The position numbers were made by a program, and so were the translations under genes. A stretch of 64,000 nucleotides of DNA. Source: G963677185 sp963677185. GTDB taxonomy: Bacteria; Bacillota; Syntrophomonadia; Syntrophomonadales; Syntrophomonadaceae. Below, piece after piece: positions 1 to 9,086 of this stretch. The stretch is taken from positions 1,116,001 to 1,180,000 of the forward strand of contig OY781889.1 of the NCBI GenBank assembly GCA_963677185.1, written 5' to 3'. Every line of letters starts with the position of its first letter. Position 1 is the stretch's first letter. The notes under the pieces are model-generated. The model ran no database searches and was not told where the DNA came from. It saw only the letters and a program-made list of their open reading frames with translations.

Positions 1-25
1 CGCCGCATAGGCGGCATGCTGCTTG

Positions 26-442
26 CTATAGGCGGCTGCGCACCGCCATGGTGCAGCGGGAGATGGCTGTCATTTCATCTTCATTGTTAAAAAGGCGTAT
101 ATCCCACACCTGGGTGCTGCGGCCCAGGTAAACCGGACAAGCTTCTGCGCGAAGCCGTCCGCTCCTGACACTTCTCAGATGATTGACGTTGATTTCCAGG
201 CCCACGGCATATTGAGTCTTAAGGTCGATAAACAGGTGGGCGCCAACCGAAGCGGCGGTTTCTGCCAGCACGGCTGAAAGACCCCCGTGCAATAATCCGA
301 AGGGCTGATAATGCCCGGGGCCAACCACCATTTCTGCCACGACTTTTTCCGCGTTGCACTCGCTAACAGTGATGCCCAGGGTCTCCATGGCTGTGCCGTT
401 AGTATCAAAGTAATCTAGAAGGTTTTCATTAATCTTTTGCAT
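26..442 (-). CDS. PaaI/MenI-type hotdog thioesterase
   Basis: This 138-residue protein has the length and pattern of single-domain hotdog-fold acyl-CoA thioesterases. The segment HGGLSAVLAETAAS (residues about 52-65) matches the central helix, where HGG is followed by the catalytic acidic residue. The family hydrolyses aryl- or acyl-CoA thioesters in the cytoplasm. The substrate cannot be told from sequence; phenylacetyl-CoA-type and dihydroxynaphthoyl-CoA-type enzymes share this pattern. The ATG is preceded by an AGGAGGG ribosome-binding site about 6 bases upstream, which fixes the start. The next gene on the same strand is about 100 bases upstream, so it may be transcribed alone. Confidence 0.85.
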   Translation of the reverse strand: MQKINENLLDYFDTNGTAMETLGITVSECNAEKVVAEMVVGPGHYQPFGLLHGGLSAVLAETAASVGAHLFIDLKTQYAVGLEINVNHLRSVRSGRLRAEACPVYLGRSTQVWDIRLFNNEDEMTAISRCTMAVRSRL

Positions 443-538
443 GGCGGGCCCTCCTGATAATAACGTTTTCTCTGGCTGTAAAAATTCAGACCAGCGATAA
501 ATACAAATCTCACTGGCCTGAAGACTTATTGAACTATA

Positions 539-1687
539 TTATTTTGGGTAAGTCAGGGTTATCACGTTTCCAGGGACCTTGACGCTGTGACCGGAGTAAA
601 GAGCCGTTATGCTGAAATAGTATTTCTGGCCGGGCTGCAGCTTGCCTCCGAAATCGCCGCCGTTGTAACCGCTGGAATTATCGACTTTGGCTGTTGTCTG
701 GTTGCGGTCGGTGATAAAAAACAGGTAACCGTTTTCAGGGTAAGCCGGGCTCGAATCATATTGTGAAATTACTACTTTATAGCCATTGAAGTCGCTGGCT
801 GTGCATTTAGTCCAGGATAAAGCCAGGTGTCCGTTTTCAACCCAACCATCCAATGTGGGACCTGAATATCCGTCGTTTTCTTCTGGATAACTGGGAGTTA
901 CAACCGGCACATCGTTATTATCAGCATCATCCACTATAATCTCGGCGTTTCCGGTGCTGTTAATCCAAACCACGCGATTGACCCCGTCCCACGCCACTGA
1001 TGCCCCGAGATGTTCAGACACAAAGCGCAGGGGTACAAACACCCGCTCCTTGTACACAAACGGAGCGACATCAAGGCCGGTATCCTCACCATTGACCTGG
1101 GCCTTATCCTTGTCAATCACCAGAAAAATCTTGGTGCCGCCCTGTTGAATCATAACTTTCTGATTGGTGCCGTCCCAGCCAACATCCGCACCTGCGGCTT
1201 CGAACACGGTGCGCACCGGCACCATCACCCTGGTGTATGCACTGACTGGATCCACATCGAAGTTAAGCTGGCGGTTGTTGTATATAACTCGAATCTTATC
1301 GGAACAGCTGGTGCCGTTGCCGGTGGGCCGATCCTGGTAAAACTCTCCTGAATAGGTGGAGCCGTCGCCGTATATCATCATCCCCTGGCCGTTCATATGG
1401 CCATTCTGCCAGTTGCCGACATACAGCTTGCTATCTGGCCACCGGTAGGTTCCATGTCCGTTCATATAACCGTTTGACCACTGTCCCGTATAGGTCTCGC
1501 CATTGACATAAGTGCCTGTGCCCAGGCCATTGGGAACACCATTGCCAAGTTGGCCGTAGTAGCTGCCGTCGTCCCAATAATAGCGGCCGTTGGTGCTGGT
1601 GTCAGCTGTGTGGGTTGCATATGACATAAGCGGGTTGCAAAGCAGGCATATGCTTAAAAACAGTATAAAAAATGTGCTTTTACGCAT
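539..1687 (-). CDS. Secreted MORN-repeat / copper amine oxidase N-domain protein
   Basis: The 382-residue product begins with a clear signal peptide (basic MRK, a hydrophobic run to about residue 20, then SYATHTA). Residues about 35-130 hold MORN-type repeats (Y-x-G-x-W/L-x-N-G-x-x-N-G-x-G). Residues about 135-245 form a copper-amine-oxidase-N-like module with the typical VMVPVRTVFEAAGA and VFVPLRFVSEHLGA elements. The C-terminal about 100 residues look like a fibronectin-III-type beta sandwich. The copper-amine-oxidase-N module is common in cell-surface proteins of Clostridia and is not itself an oxidase; a wall or matrix-binding role is inference. A strong AGGAGGA site precedes the ATG. The kinase gene lies 21 bases upstream on the same strand, so the two are probably co-transcribed. 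Confidence 0.8.
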   Translation of the reverse strand: MRKSTFFILFLSICLLCNPLMSYATHTADTSTNGRYYWDDGSYYGQLGNGVPNGLGTGTYVNGETYTGQWSNGYMNGHGTYRWPDSKLYVGNWQNGHMNGQGMMIYGDGSTYSGEFYQDRPTGNGTSCSDKIRVIYNNRQLNFDVDPVSAYTRVMVPVRTVFEAAGADVGWDGTNQKVMIQQGGTKIFLVIDKDKAQVNGEDTGLDVAPFVYKERVFVPLRFVSEHLGASVAWDGVNRVVWINSTGNAEIIVDDADNNDVPVVTPSYPEENDGYSGPTLDGWVENGHLALSWTKCTASDFNGYKVVISQYDSSPAYPENGYLFFITDRNQTTAKVDNSSGYNGGDFGGKLQPGQKYYFSITALYSGHSVKVPGNVITLTYPK

Positions 1688-1708
1688 GGTTCCTCCTCCT
1701 GACCTGAA

Positions 1709-3262
1709 TTAATCTACGTTGGGCCGGGGCATTGAGTTATCGCTGCCAGTATCCAGGCTATGCTGGAAAGTCTGGCTGCTGTAGTCCGCAGCGCCGGTAT
1801 AGTTACTCACGTCAGGCCGGGGCATGCTGTTAGCCGGAGCCGTCTCCGCCACTGGAGTATAATTACTGGCGGGTTCATATACGGCTGTGTCGGGCGTATC
1901 GTAATACTGCACTGGAGCAGGCGCTGACGCCCCCGGTTGTTCAACAACCACCGGGGCGGTTTCACTAATCGCGGCAGATGCTTCTGGCTGGGAGGATATT
2001 GGCCTTGCCTCCGCAGCCATGCTGTGAGACCTCAACGCAGCAGCTCCAGGAGAATTGAGGTACTTCTGTGCATAGTATACACCAGGAAGAGTTAAAATGC
2101 CTACTATAATAAAGCCAGCCAAAAAACGTTGAAGAATCCGGGCGGATTTAGATGTCTTATATACTGATTGTTTGCCAATTTTATCAGTTCTGGCTGTGCG
2201 GGGACGGCCTGATTCCTGCGTCTTCAAGCTGGTTTTAACGCTATGATCTTTCTCGGCTTCTATTGAATTGCCGGGTTTTGCATCGGAACGAATGCTGCGA
2301 TGCAGCGCATAGCGAAACTCGTCCATAGTTTGATAGCGGTTGTTGCTTTTCACAGCCAGGGCTTTAAGCAGAACCTGTTCGGCGGCGGCTGGAACCGAGT
2401 TCTCCAGCATTGAAGGCGGAGCCAGAATATCATCGTCCAGGCGGTCCAAAGCTTCAGGGGGGATGATGCCGGTCACGGCACGATAAATAGTAGCCGCGGT
2501 CGCGTATATATCCGTCCAGGGACCTTGTTTGCCCCGGCTGCGGTATTGTTCTTCAGGAGCATAACCGGCCTTGAGAATGATGGAAAGGCTGCGGGAGTGG
2601 TTGCCGGCTGAATAACGGGCGGCTCCGAAATCAAGCAGTTTGACCTGGCCTTCGTTGGTAATAAAAATGTTGTCAGGACTCACATCCCTATGCATGAGCC
2701 CCAGGCGATGTATTTCCGACAGAGCATCCATAATGGGAGTCATTATCTGCAGGGCATGGCGAAATCCCAGGCGGCGGTCACCCTGTTTGAGGTAGTCCTT
2801 GAAGGTCACGCCTTCCAGGTATTCCATCACGAGGTAGGCAGTTCCGTTGGCGGCGAAAAAGTCTTCAAAAGATACTATGCCGGGGTGGCTCAACAGGCGT
2901 GATAAGACCCTTGCTTCGTCTAAAAAACGCGTCAGGCCGTAGGAGTAATATTCCTGTATTTCTTCGTTGGAAAAAGCGGTTACTTCCATTTCGCCGGCAT
3001 TACGCGCGGCGACGTTTTGCGGGAAGTATTCCTTGATGGCGGCCTTGCGCAGCATCTTAAGATCCCAGGCAATATAGGTGATTCCAAAGCCGCCATGCCC
3101 GAGGACCTTACCCAGCAGATAACGCTCGTTTAATAGGGTGCCGGGCACCAGGTGATACGGGAAAGCTTGCCCGGTTCCCTCGCTATAGCCGCAGTAAGAG
3201 CATTTTACCTGTGCAGCTTCCATGGCGTTCATACAGCCCATGCATAGTTTTTCGTAATCCAT
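1709..3262 (-). CDS. Membrane-anchored Hanks-type Ser/Thr protein kinase with N-terminal zinc ribbon
   Basis: All key kinase motifs are present: glycine loop GHGGFG (55-60), Lys77 in AAIKEY, Glu116, the catalytic HRDVSPDN (191-198, with Ser replacing the usual Lys), DFGAAR (211-216) and APE (235-237). A four-cysteine knuckle (Cys7, Cys10, Cys21, Cys24) precedes the kinase domain. After it come a basic linker, one membrane segment (about 378-400) and an extracytoplasmic tail of about 115 residues rich in Ala, Pro and Ser, with NSMPRPDV repeated as NSMPRPNV near the end. No PASTA domains are seen. HRD-x-S-PDN occurs in other bacterial kinases, so activity is likely. The secreted protein encoded 21 bases downstream is a natural candidate partner. 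Confidence 0.88.
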   Translation of the reverse strand: MDYEKLCMGCMNAMEAAQVKCSYCGYSEGTGQAFPYHLVPGTLLNERYLLGKVLGHGGFGITYIAWDLKMLRKAAIKEYFPQNVAARNAGEMEVTAFSNEEIQEYYSYGLTRFLDEARVLSRLLSHPGIVSFEDFFAANGTAYLVMEYLEGVTFKDYLKQGDRRLGFRHALQIMTPIMDALSEIHRLGLMHRDVSPDNIFITNEGQVKLLDFGAARYSAGNHSRSLSIILKAGYAPEEQYRSRGKQGPWTDIYATAATIYRAVTGIIPPEALDRLDDDILAPPSMLENSVPAAAEQVLLKALAVKSNNRYQTMDEFRYALHRSIRSDAKPGNSIEAEKDHSVKTSLKTQESGRPRTARTDKIGKQSVYKTSKSARILQRFLAGFIIVGILTLPGVYYAQKYLNSPGAAALRSHSMAAEARPISSQPEASAAISETAPVVVEQPGASAPAPVQYYDTPDTAVYEPASNYTPVAETAPANSMPRPDVSNYTGAADYSSQTFQHSLDTGSDNSMPRPNVD

Positions 3263-3474
3263 GCTGCCATCTCCGCTTTAATCCCGATTTATCCGGATTA
3301 TTCTCCGGTGATAATTGTGTGCTGTCATAGGACAAATAATAAAGACATTACTTCAATTTATATTTTACACGATAATGCGCTAGTTTACATCCGTGTCTGA
3401 GGTCCTGCTAAGATATATGCCCATTTCACCACTTTTACGCGGATAAAGCCGGGGCATAAGCACTATAGCGGATA

Positions 3475-4218
3475 TTATCCGGTGCGGGTGCAGGTCAAGC
3501 AGCATTCAGGGACGAAATCGGGAAAATCCTGCTCCATTGGATGCTTGCCAACAGGCATATCTGTTTCAATCTGGCCGTCGCGTATGGAAATGATGCGATC
3601 GGAACGCATAGCCAGGCGGCGGTCATGAGTCACCAGCAGAAAACTGGTGCAGGACTCCTGGTTGATCTTTCGAAGCAGGGTGAAAACCTTTTCTGTTGTT
3701 TTCGAGTCCAGGTTGCCGGTAGGTTCATCAGCCAGAATCAAAGCGGGTTGGTTCATCAAGGCCCGGGCTATGGCTGTGCGTTGTTGCTCGCCGCCGGAAA
3801 TATTGTTAGAGCGGTGATTAATGCGGTGGCTCATGCCGACCAGTTCCAGCAATTCCAGGGCACGCTCCTGCATTTGCCGGGTGACTTTCGGCGTGACAAT
3901 CATTGCCGGTATCATGACGTTTTCCAGAACCGTAAATTCGGGCAGCAAGAAATGGAACTGGAAAATGAAGCCCAGGGTCTGGCTTCGAAAGCGGGCCAGT
4001 TCAGTTTCATTGAGGCTGTTAACATCAACACCGTTTAACTTTATCTGTCCGGAACTGGGGCGATCCAGGGCCCCGGCTATATTCAGGAGCGTGCTTTTGC
4101 CCGAACCGGATGAACCGATGAGCGATGCGAACTCACCCCGTTTCAGGATTAGATCGACATCGGTTAAAACTTGCTGGGCAGCCTCTCCTTCGCCGTAGAC
4201 GCGGCTGACTTTTTTCAT
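3475..4218 (-). CDS. ABC transporter ATP-binding protein, MacB/LolD class
   Basis: The 247-residue ATPase has Walker A GSSGSGKST (35-43), signature ISGGEQQR, Walker B ALILADEPTGNLDS and the switch histidine in LLVTHD. This is the pattern of ATPases that power FtsX/MacB-fold permeases. It is the third gene of a minus-strand set (adaptor 5487-6797, permease 4238-5473, then this gene). The reading frame extends a few codons upstream of the ATG with the sequence CIIE, which resembles the usual N-terminus of the family, and no good ribosome-binding site precedes the ATG; translational coupling to the permease is likely. The C-terminus carries an unusual ECCLTC cysteine cluster. Confidence 0.88.
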   Translation of the reverse strand: MKKVSRVYGEGEAAQQVLTDVDLILKRGEFASLIGSSGSGKSTLLNIAGALDRPSSGQIKLNGVDVNSLNETELARFRSQTLGFIFQFHFLLPEFTVLENVMIPAMIVTPKVTRQMQERALELLELVGMSHRINHRSNNISGGEQQRTAIARALMNQPALILADEPTGNLDSKTTEKVFTLLRKINQESCTSFLLVTHDRRLAMRSDRIISIRDGQIETDMPVGKHPMEQDFPDFVPECCLTCTRTG

Positions 4219-4237
4219 TTCGATAATGCAGTTGCCG

Positions 4238-5473
4238 TCAGTTATTGCGAATCACCTCGATTGGACTTAGATGGGCGGCCCGCCGGGCGGGAATGTAAGC
4301 CGCCACTGCAGAAGCAGCGATCGTTATAAGAATTATCCTGATTACAGCGATGGTGTTGATGGTAAGAATAAATAACGGGGCTCCTCCCGCCTGGGCAGTC
4401 ATCGCCAGGAAGGCCTGGATTATTGCCATGCCCAGCAAGGTTCCCAGCACCGCTCCGGCACTGCTTAATAATAGGGCCTGGATGATAAAAACCTGTCCTA
4501 TAGCGGAATTCTTTAGCCCCATAGCCTTGAGAATGCCAATCTGTTTGTATTTTTGAACTGCGCTGATAGCCAGAACGCTTGCTATACCAAGAGTCAGCGC
4601 CAGCAGCACGAAAAACTGTATGGTTATGCTGGAGGAGGACTGGCTGCGCAGGCCAGACAGCAGTGATTCGTTCTTTTCCTGCCAGCTCTGAAAACTGTAT
4701 CCAGGCAGGCGGCTTTCCCACTCTTGAGAGATCTCTTGTGCGGCGAAAACGTCCCGGACCCTGAGCTCAATGGAGCTGGCGCGATTGTTGAGGCCGAACA
4801 GGCTGGCAGCTCGTCCCTTCTCCATGATCACCCAGTTTTCATTGAGGCTCAGTACGTTAAGGTCAAAGATGCCAGAGATCATAAAGATCGCTGAACGGCC
4901 GTCGGACAATTCCAGCTGGATCAATTCTCCGCTGTGCAAACCCAGGGTTTCAGCCAGGGTCACCCCGATCAATACTTCTGAACTGCTCAAGCTGGCAGTT
5001 CCAGCAACGATGGAAGGACTGACCACATATATCTGGTCTGCTTCAGCCAGGTCAAATCCTCTCACTACTACGGAATGGCTTTCCTTCCCGCTTTTTGCCA
5101 GGGCTGCACCGTCAATGGCAGGCATTACATAACTGATTCGTTCATCATCTTTCATGCTATTGATTAGTTCCTGCCACTGTATAATCGGCCGGTTGGTGCG
5201 GCTGGCCAGATCGGCAAATATAACCGGTTCTCCTTGATATTCCATGAGGGCATGTGAACTGGCGTTTTCTTCCATAGTTACTACGATATGAGGAGAACGG
5301 CCTACGGTTTTATCGATAAGGTTGGCCTGAAGGCTGTCGATGAGAGTGGTCAGAAAAATCATTACTCCTACACCAACAATAATGCCGGATAGAATTAGCA
5401 GGCTCTGAATTTTATTGTCGCTAATGAAACGGGTAGCCAGCCGGCCAGATAGTCCGAGATTAAAGATTGACAT
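4238..5473 (-). CDS. MacB/FtsX-fold ABC permease
   Basis: The 411-residue protein has the MacB-PCD/FtsX layout: one N-terminal membrane segment (about 24-50), a large extracytoplasmic domain (about 50-270), then three membrane segments in the last 140 residues. It ends in the typical coupling sequence YIPARRAAHLSPIEVIRNN. Proteins of this type work as mechanotransmitters rather than classical channels, moving substrates such as peptides, macrolides or lipoproteins outside the membrane. It sits between its adaptor and its ATPase genes, with 13 and 19 bases of spacing, so the three form one tripartite exporter. The substrate is unknown. Confidence 0.88.
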   Translation of the reverse strand: MSIFNLGLSGRLATRFISDNKIQSLLILSGIIVGVGVMIFLTTLIDSLQANLIDKTVGRSPHIVVTMEENASSHALMEYQGEPVIFADLASRTNRPIIQWQELINSMKDDERISYVMPAIDGAALAKSGKESHSVVVRGFDLAEADQIYVVSPSIVAGTASLSSSEVLIGVTLAETLGLHSGELIQLELSDGRSAIFMISGIFDLNVLSLNENWVIMEKGRAASLFGLNNRASSIELRVRDVFAAQEISQEWESRLPGYSFQSWQEKNESLLSGLRSQSSSSITIQFFVLLALTLGIASVLAISAVQKYKQIGILKAMGLKNSAIGQVFIIQALLLSSAGAVLGTLLGMAIIQAFLAMTAQAGGAPLFILTINTIAVIRIILITIAASAVAAYIPARRAAHLSPIEVIRNN

Positions 5474-5486
5474 TATTCACATCCCT

Positions 5487-6797
5487 CTATGATGAAGGCT
5501 GGTACTGGTCGTCTGGAACCAGCCGCAGCCTTTCGCCTTCAGAAAGAGAATCCGGAAACAGAAGGATGTCTCCAGCCTGAATGCCGCTCTTGACAATAAC
5601 GCCGTTGGCATTGCCTTCTGCAGTAGTAATAGGAACAAAGACCGCCTGGTTCGATTTATAAACCCATACACCGGCTTTGCCGGTCAGGCTGCTCAAATAA
5701 CTTTGAGGAATAATCAAGGCTTTTTCTTCTTGAAGAGACAACAACTGGACGGTAAGAATAGCTCCCATGGAAAAAGACGGGTCAGGTGAATCCAGCTCGA
5801 TTTCAGCTTCCAGGGTTCCTTCCTGAGCATCCCAATCAGGTTTAACATATACGATGCGGCCTCCAAAATGTTCATCTGGTGAAGCCTGGCTCCAAACCTC
5901 GGCCCTGGTGCCTGGAGCAATCATTTGGGCATATCTCTGGTCAGGCTTGATTAGAATGCGGGTCTGGGTCGTGCTGGAAAGGTTAAGCAGGGTCTCTCCG
6001 GCCGTCAGAGTATCGCCTTCCAGCTTGAATATATCGGTCACTTGCCCGTCAATGGGAGCATACAAGTAATAGTCATCCAGGTGTGCTTCGGAAGCTTGCA
6101 GAGAAGCTTGTTTCTGGCCAACTTCGCTTTGCCGCATGGCAATATCGGAGGTGCTGTCCTGAATGGCGGCCAGTTCAAGCCGGGCCAGCTCTTCTTCCTT
6201 TTCGGCCAGTGCGACTGCGCTTTCCTGGTTTTTCAATATTATTCCAGCCTGTTCGAACTCCTGCAGGCTGATAGCGCCGGCTTGATAGACCGCAACGGAA
6301 CGTTCGTAGTCAGCCTGGCCTTGTTCGAGTTCCAGCCGGGCTGACTCGAGATTGAGCGCAGCCTTTTCAATGCGTTTTTCTGCCTTCTGCCGGTCCAGTT
6401 CTACACCGCTCTGCTCCTGGGACAGGCTTTGTTCCTGTCGGGAAAGATAATTGAGCGAGTACTCGAGAGAAGCCCGGGCCTGGGCAATTTCAGCCTCAGC
6501 CTGCCGGCTGTCCAGGACGGCCAGCAGTTCACCCTGGTTGACCCGTTCTCCTTTGCGGACTTTAAGCTCGCTGATAGCTGCTGTTACCCGCGAGGATATT
6601 TCACCGTTGTGAACGGCGACAACTTCTCCGCTCAAAAGAAGGGAGGGTATGTATGCATGTTCGGCCGCCTCAATGGAGCGGGCCTGCCGGGGAATAAACA
6701 ATGCGTAGATCAAAAGCACTCCAATAAGCAGGCATGAAATGATCAAGCCTGCTCGCGCTTTTTTATTGGCCCACGTTTTCTGAAATAGTAGTTTCAT
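5487..6797 (-). CDS. MacA/HlyD-like membrane fusion (adaptor) protein
   Basis: The 436-residue protein has one N-terminal membrane anchor (about 16-36), a split biotinyl-lipoyl half (GEISSRVTAAISELKVRKGERVNQGELLAVLD), a long helical hairpin rich in Ala, Glu and Gln (about 90-215), the second lipoyl half (LYAPIDGQVTDIFKLEGD) and a C-terminal beta-barrel. That is the order found in periplasmic adaptor proteins of tripartite exporters; Bacillota use such adaptors without an outer membrane. It is the first gene of the minus-strand exporter operon. Its start has an AAGGGTG ribosome-binding site. It is divergent from a second, unrelated adaptor gene at 7079. Confidence 0.88.
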   Translation of the reverse strand: MKLLFQKTWANKKARAGLIISCLLIGVLLIYALFIPRQARSIEAAEHAYIPSLLLSGEVVAVHNGEISSRVTAAISELKVRKGERVNQGELLAVLDSRQAEAEIAQARASLEYSLNYLSRQEQSLSQEQSGVELDRQKAEKRIEKAALNLESARLELEQGQADYERSVAVYQAGAISLQEFEQAGIILKNQESAVALAEKEEELARLELAAIQDSTSDIAMRQSEVGQKQASLQASEAHLDDYYLYAPIDGQVTDIFKLEGDTLTAGETLLNLSSTTQTRILIKPDQRYAQMIAPGTRAEVWSQASPDEHFGGRIVYVKPDWDAQEGTLEAEIELDSPDPSFSMGAILTVQLLSLQEEKALIIPQSYLSSLTGKAGVWVYKSNQAVFVPITTAEGNANGVIVKSGIQAGDILLFPDSLSEGERLRLVPDDQYQPSS

Positions 6798-6967
6798 CTT
6801 TCACCCTTGCCGCCTTTTCACACATTATAAACCAATCCCGGGGTTAATGGCATTGTCAAGAAACAGAGAACATTACTATAATATAGATAGCGCTTTTCGC
6901 AATCGGCGATTCTATGCACACTTTCCGAACCAGTCTAATTAGCGGGCCGCAAGCATATGCAATCAAA

Positions 6968-6995
6968 TTGGTTGCCATGCCTTTCTAGCTATGAT
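6968..6995 (+). promoter_or_regulatory. Sigma-A type promoter of the YbhG-like export operon
   Basis: TTGGTT at 6968-6973 and TATGAT at 6990-6995 are separated by 16 bases. Transcription would begin near 7002, just before the inverted repeat at 7008-7035. This is a reading of consensus motifs only. Confidence 0.5.
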
Positions 6996-7007
6996 AGGAT
7001 ATACCAA

Positions 7008-7035
7008 GTAAACTATTAAAGTGCAAATAGTTTAC
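7008..7035. promoter_or_regulatory. Perfect 10-bp inverted repeat, probable repressor operator
   Basis: GTAAACTATT (7008-7017) and AATAGTTTAC (7026-7035) are perfect reverse complements around an 8-base spacer. The element lies just downstream of the predicted -10 box and 44 bases before the adaptor start codon, where a bound repressor would block initiation. The last gene of the operon encodes a TetR-family regulator, the obvious candidate to bind here (inference). Confidence 0.65.
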
Positions 7036-7078
7036 AGAAATCGAAACATTGGTTATCTAATGCGTGGGGGTTTTACGA

Positions 7079-8176
7079 ATGAAGAAAAAGGCGATAGTTC
7101 CTATTATTGTGCTGCTGTTTGCAGCTGGATACAGCATCTGGTGGTATTTAAGCCAGGAAGATCGCCTGCCATACATTAAAGCAACCGGAACGATCGAAGC
7201 GGACGTGACTGATCTCAGCCCGTCCATTGCAGGTCTGATTGAGAAGATCAATGTAGAGGAAGGCCAGTCAATTAAGGCGGGCGAAACAGTAATCAGGCTC
7301 AACCGGGACGATTTGCTGGCCCAGCGGGAAAGAGACGCTCAAAATGTGGCAGTGGCAGAAGCCAACCTGGCCAATTTGGAGGATGGACCGCGTCCGGAAG
7401 AAGTAGCCGAAGCAGAGGCCAATCTGAACAATCTACAGGCCGGCTCGCGTCCGGAAGAGCTGACCCAGGCGGAAGCCGCGGTTAAGCTGGCTCAGGTTAA
7501 CGTGGATAAATATCAGCTGGATATGGAACGAGCTGAACAACTATATGCTGCGGGCGCCATAGCGGAAAAGGATCTGGACACGGCTGCCAGCGCCTATGAA
7601 GCAAGCTGCGCCAGCCTGGAGTCTGCCCAGGCCGCTCTGAACCTGCTAAATGCCGGGACCAGGCCGGATTTGATCAGGGCTGCCGAGGCCAGAGTTAATT
7701 TACTATATGCGGGCTCGCGTCCGGAAACGATTGAAGCAGCTTCAGCTGCGGTGGAATCGGGCAAGGCGGTGTTGCGGGCTACCGAAACGCTCATTTCCGA
7801 TCTTTTTATTACATGTCCGATCGAGGGTACGGTGCTGTCCGTTAACTTCCGGGAGGGGGAATATGTGACTCCGGGTGCGGCAGTTGCTTCCATAGCCAAC
7901 CTCGATGAACTTTATGTAAAGGTATATATTGCCACTGATGACCTGCCCTATGTGAGTCTGGGGCAGAAGGTACGGGTTGCGATCAGCGGCATGGACCGGG
8001 AGTTCGAAGGCAGGGTAAAGCATATTGCCAGCCAGGGAGAATATACCCCCAAGAGCATACAGACCGAAAAAGAGAGGGTCAACATTGTCTTCGCAGTCAA
8101 GGTTGCCATTGACAATGAAGGGGGTATACTCAAGCCGGGAATGCCTGCCGACGTCTATATCGACAAGGCCGAATGA
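7079..8176 (+). CDS. HlyD/YbhG-like membrane fusion protein
   Basis: The product has an N-terminal membrane anchor (about 5-22), a lipoyl half domain (ATGTIEADVTDLSPSIAGLI) and a long alpha-helical hairpin. The hairpin is built from imperfect repeats of about 30-50 residues marked by GPRPEEV, GSRPEEL, GTRPDLI and GSRPETI. It ends with the second lipoyl half and a beta-barrel. The GxRPEE repeats are characteristic of YbhG/YhiI-type adaptors. ATG 7079 is preferred over GTG 7064 because a GGGGG tract lies 8 bases upstream, while nothing resembling a ribosome-binding site precedes 7064. It is followed after one base by an ABC ATPase gene. Confidence 0.87.
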   Translation: MKKKAIVPIIVLLFAAGYSIWWYLSQEDRLPYIKATGTIEADVTDLSPSIAGLIEKINVEEGQSIKAGETVIRLNRDDLLAQRERDAQNVAVAEANLANLEDGPRPEEVAEAEANLNNLQAGSRPEELTQAEAAVKLAQVNVDKYQLDMERAEQLYAAGAIAEKDLDTAASAYEASCASLESAQAALNLLNAGTRPDLIRAAEARVNLLYAGSRPETIEAASAAVESGKAVLRATETLISDLFITCPIEGTVLSVNFREGEYVTPGAAVASIANLDELYVKVYIATDDLPYVSLGQKVRVAISGMDREFEGRVKHIASQGEYTPKSIQTEKERVNIVFAVKVAIDNEGGILKPGMPADVYIDKAE

Positions 8177-8177
8177 C

Positions 8178-9086
8178 ATGATTAAGATACAAGGATTGAG
8201 CAAGTCATTTGGGGATGTCAGGGCAGTGCAGGCGACGGATTTGAATGTGGCAGCCGGTGAGATAATGGGGCTGGTAGGCCCGGATGGCGCCGGGAAAACC
8301 ACCTTGATCCGCATGATTTGCGGAGTATCGGACGCAGATGATGGCAGCATTGAAATCTACGGATACCCAATTGCCCGCCTGGATGAAATCAGAGATCAGT
8401 TCGGCTATATGCCGCAGAGATTTTCCCTTTATATGGACTTGACGGTAATGGAGAATATCGAGTTTTTTGCCTCGCTCTATGCCGTGAAAAAGGAAACGAT
8501 TAAGGAGAGAGCCGCAACCATGCTGGAACGCATGGGGATCGCCGGCTTCAACAATCGCCTGGCGGGTAATCTCTCCGGGGGGATGAAACAGAAACTGGCC
8601 CTGACCTGTTCATTGATCAACCACCCGCGTTTGCTGGTGCTTGATGAACCTACTTACGGAGTGGATCCGGAGTCCCGGCAGGAATTCTGGAAAATACTGT
8701 ATGAGCTAAATCGAGAAGGCCTGACCATACTGGTATCTACGCCGTATATGGATGAAGCGGAGCTGTGCAGCCGGGTGGCAGTAATGAATGATGGTAAAAT
8801 TATTGCGGTTGGCAAACCTGCAGACCTGCGCAGCGGCTTGACTAATTCGCTGCTGGAAATCCGGGTTGGCACCAAGGACCCGCTGGCGTTTACCGAATGC
8901 CCTGGCCTGATTTCCTCAACATTCTATGGTGATAAGTTCCATTTGGAAGTTGATGACGTCGGGGAGGCAAGCCTGGCGGTGCAAGAATACATTGAGGCCA
9001 GAGGATGGAAAACCGTGTCCTTGCGCGAAATTTCTCCATCAATGGAGGATGTTTTTGTCCAAATTGCCGGGAAGCAGGTCAGATAA
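8178..9086 (+). CDS. ABC transporter ATP-binding protein (YbhF N-terminal-half-like)
   Basis: The 302-residue ATPase has Walker A GPDGAGKTT, signature LSGGMKQK and Walker B LLVLDEPTYGVDPESRQ, as in DrrA-type drug-export ATPases that pair with ABC-2 permeases. The frame is open far upstream inside the adaptor gene, but the family N-terminus (MIKIQGLSKSFG) starts at ATG 8178, one base after the adaptor stop. In the enterobacterial YbhF protein two such ATPase domains are fused; here they are separate genes of the same length overlapping by one base (TAATG at 9084-9088). The two halves probably form a heterodimer (inference). Confidence 0.9.
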   Translation: MIKIQGLSKSFGDVRAVQATDLNVAAGEIMGLVGPDGAGKTTLIRMICGVSDADDGSIEIYGYPIARLDEIRDQFGYMPQRFSLYMDLTVMENIEFFASLYAVKKETIKERAATMLERMGIAGFNNRLAGNLSGGMKQKLALTCSLINHPRLLVLDEPTYGVDPESRQEFWKILYELNREGLTILVSTPYMDEAELCSRVAVMNDGKIIAVGKPADLRSGLTNSLLEIRVGTKDPLAFTECPGLISSTFYGDKFHLEVDDVGEASLAVQEYIEARGWKTVSLREISPSMEDVFVQIAGKQVR

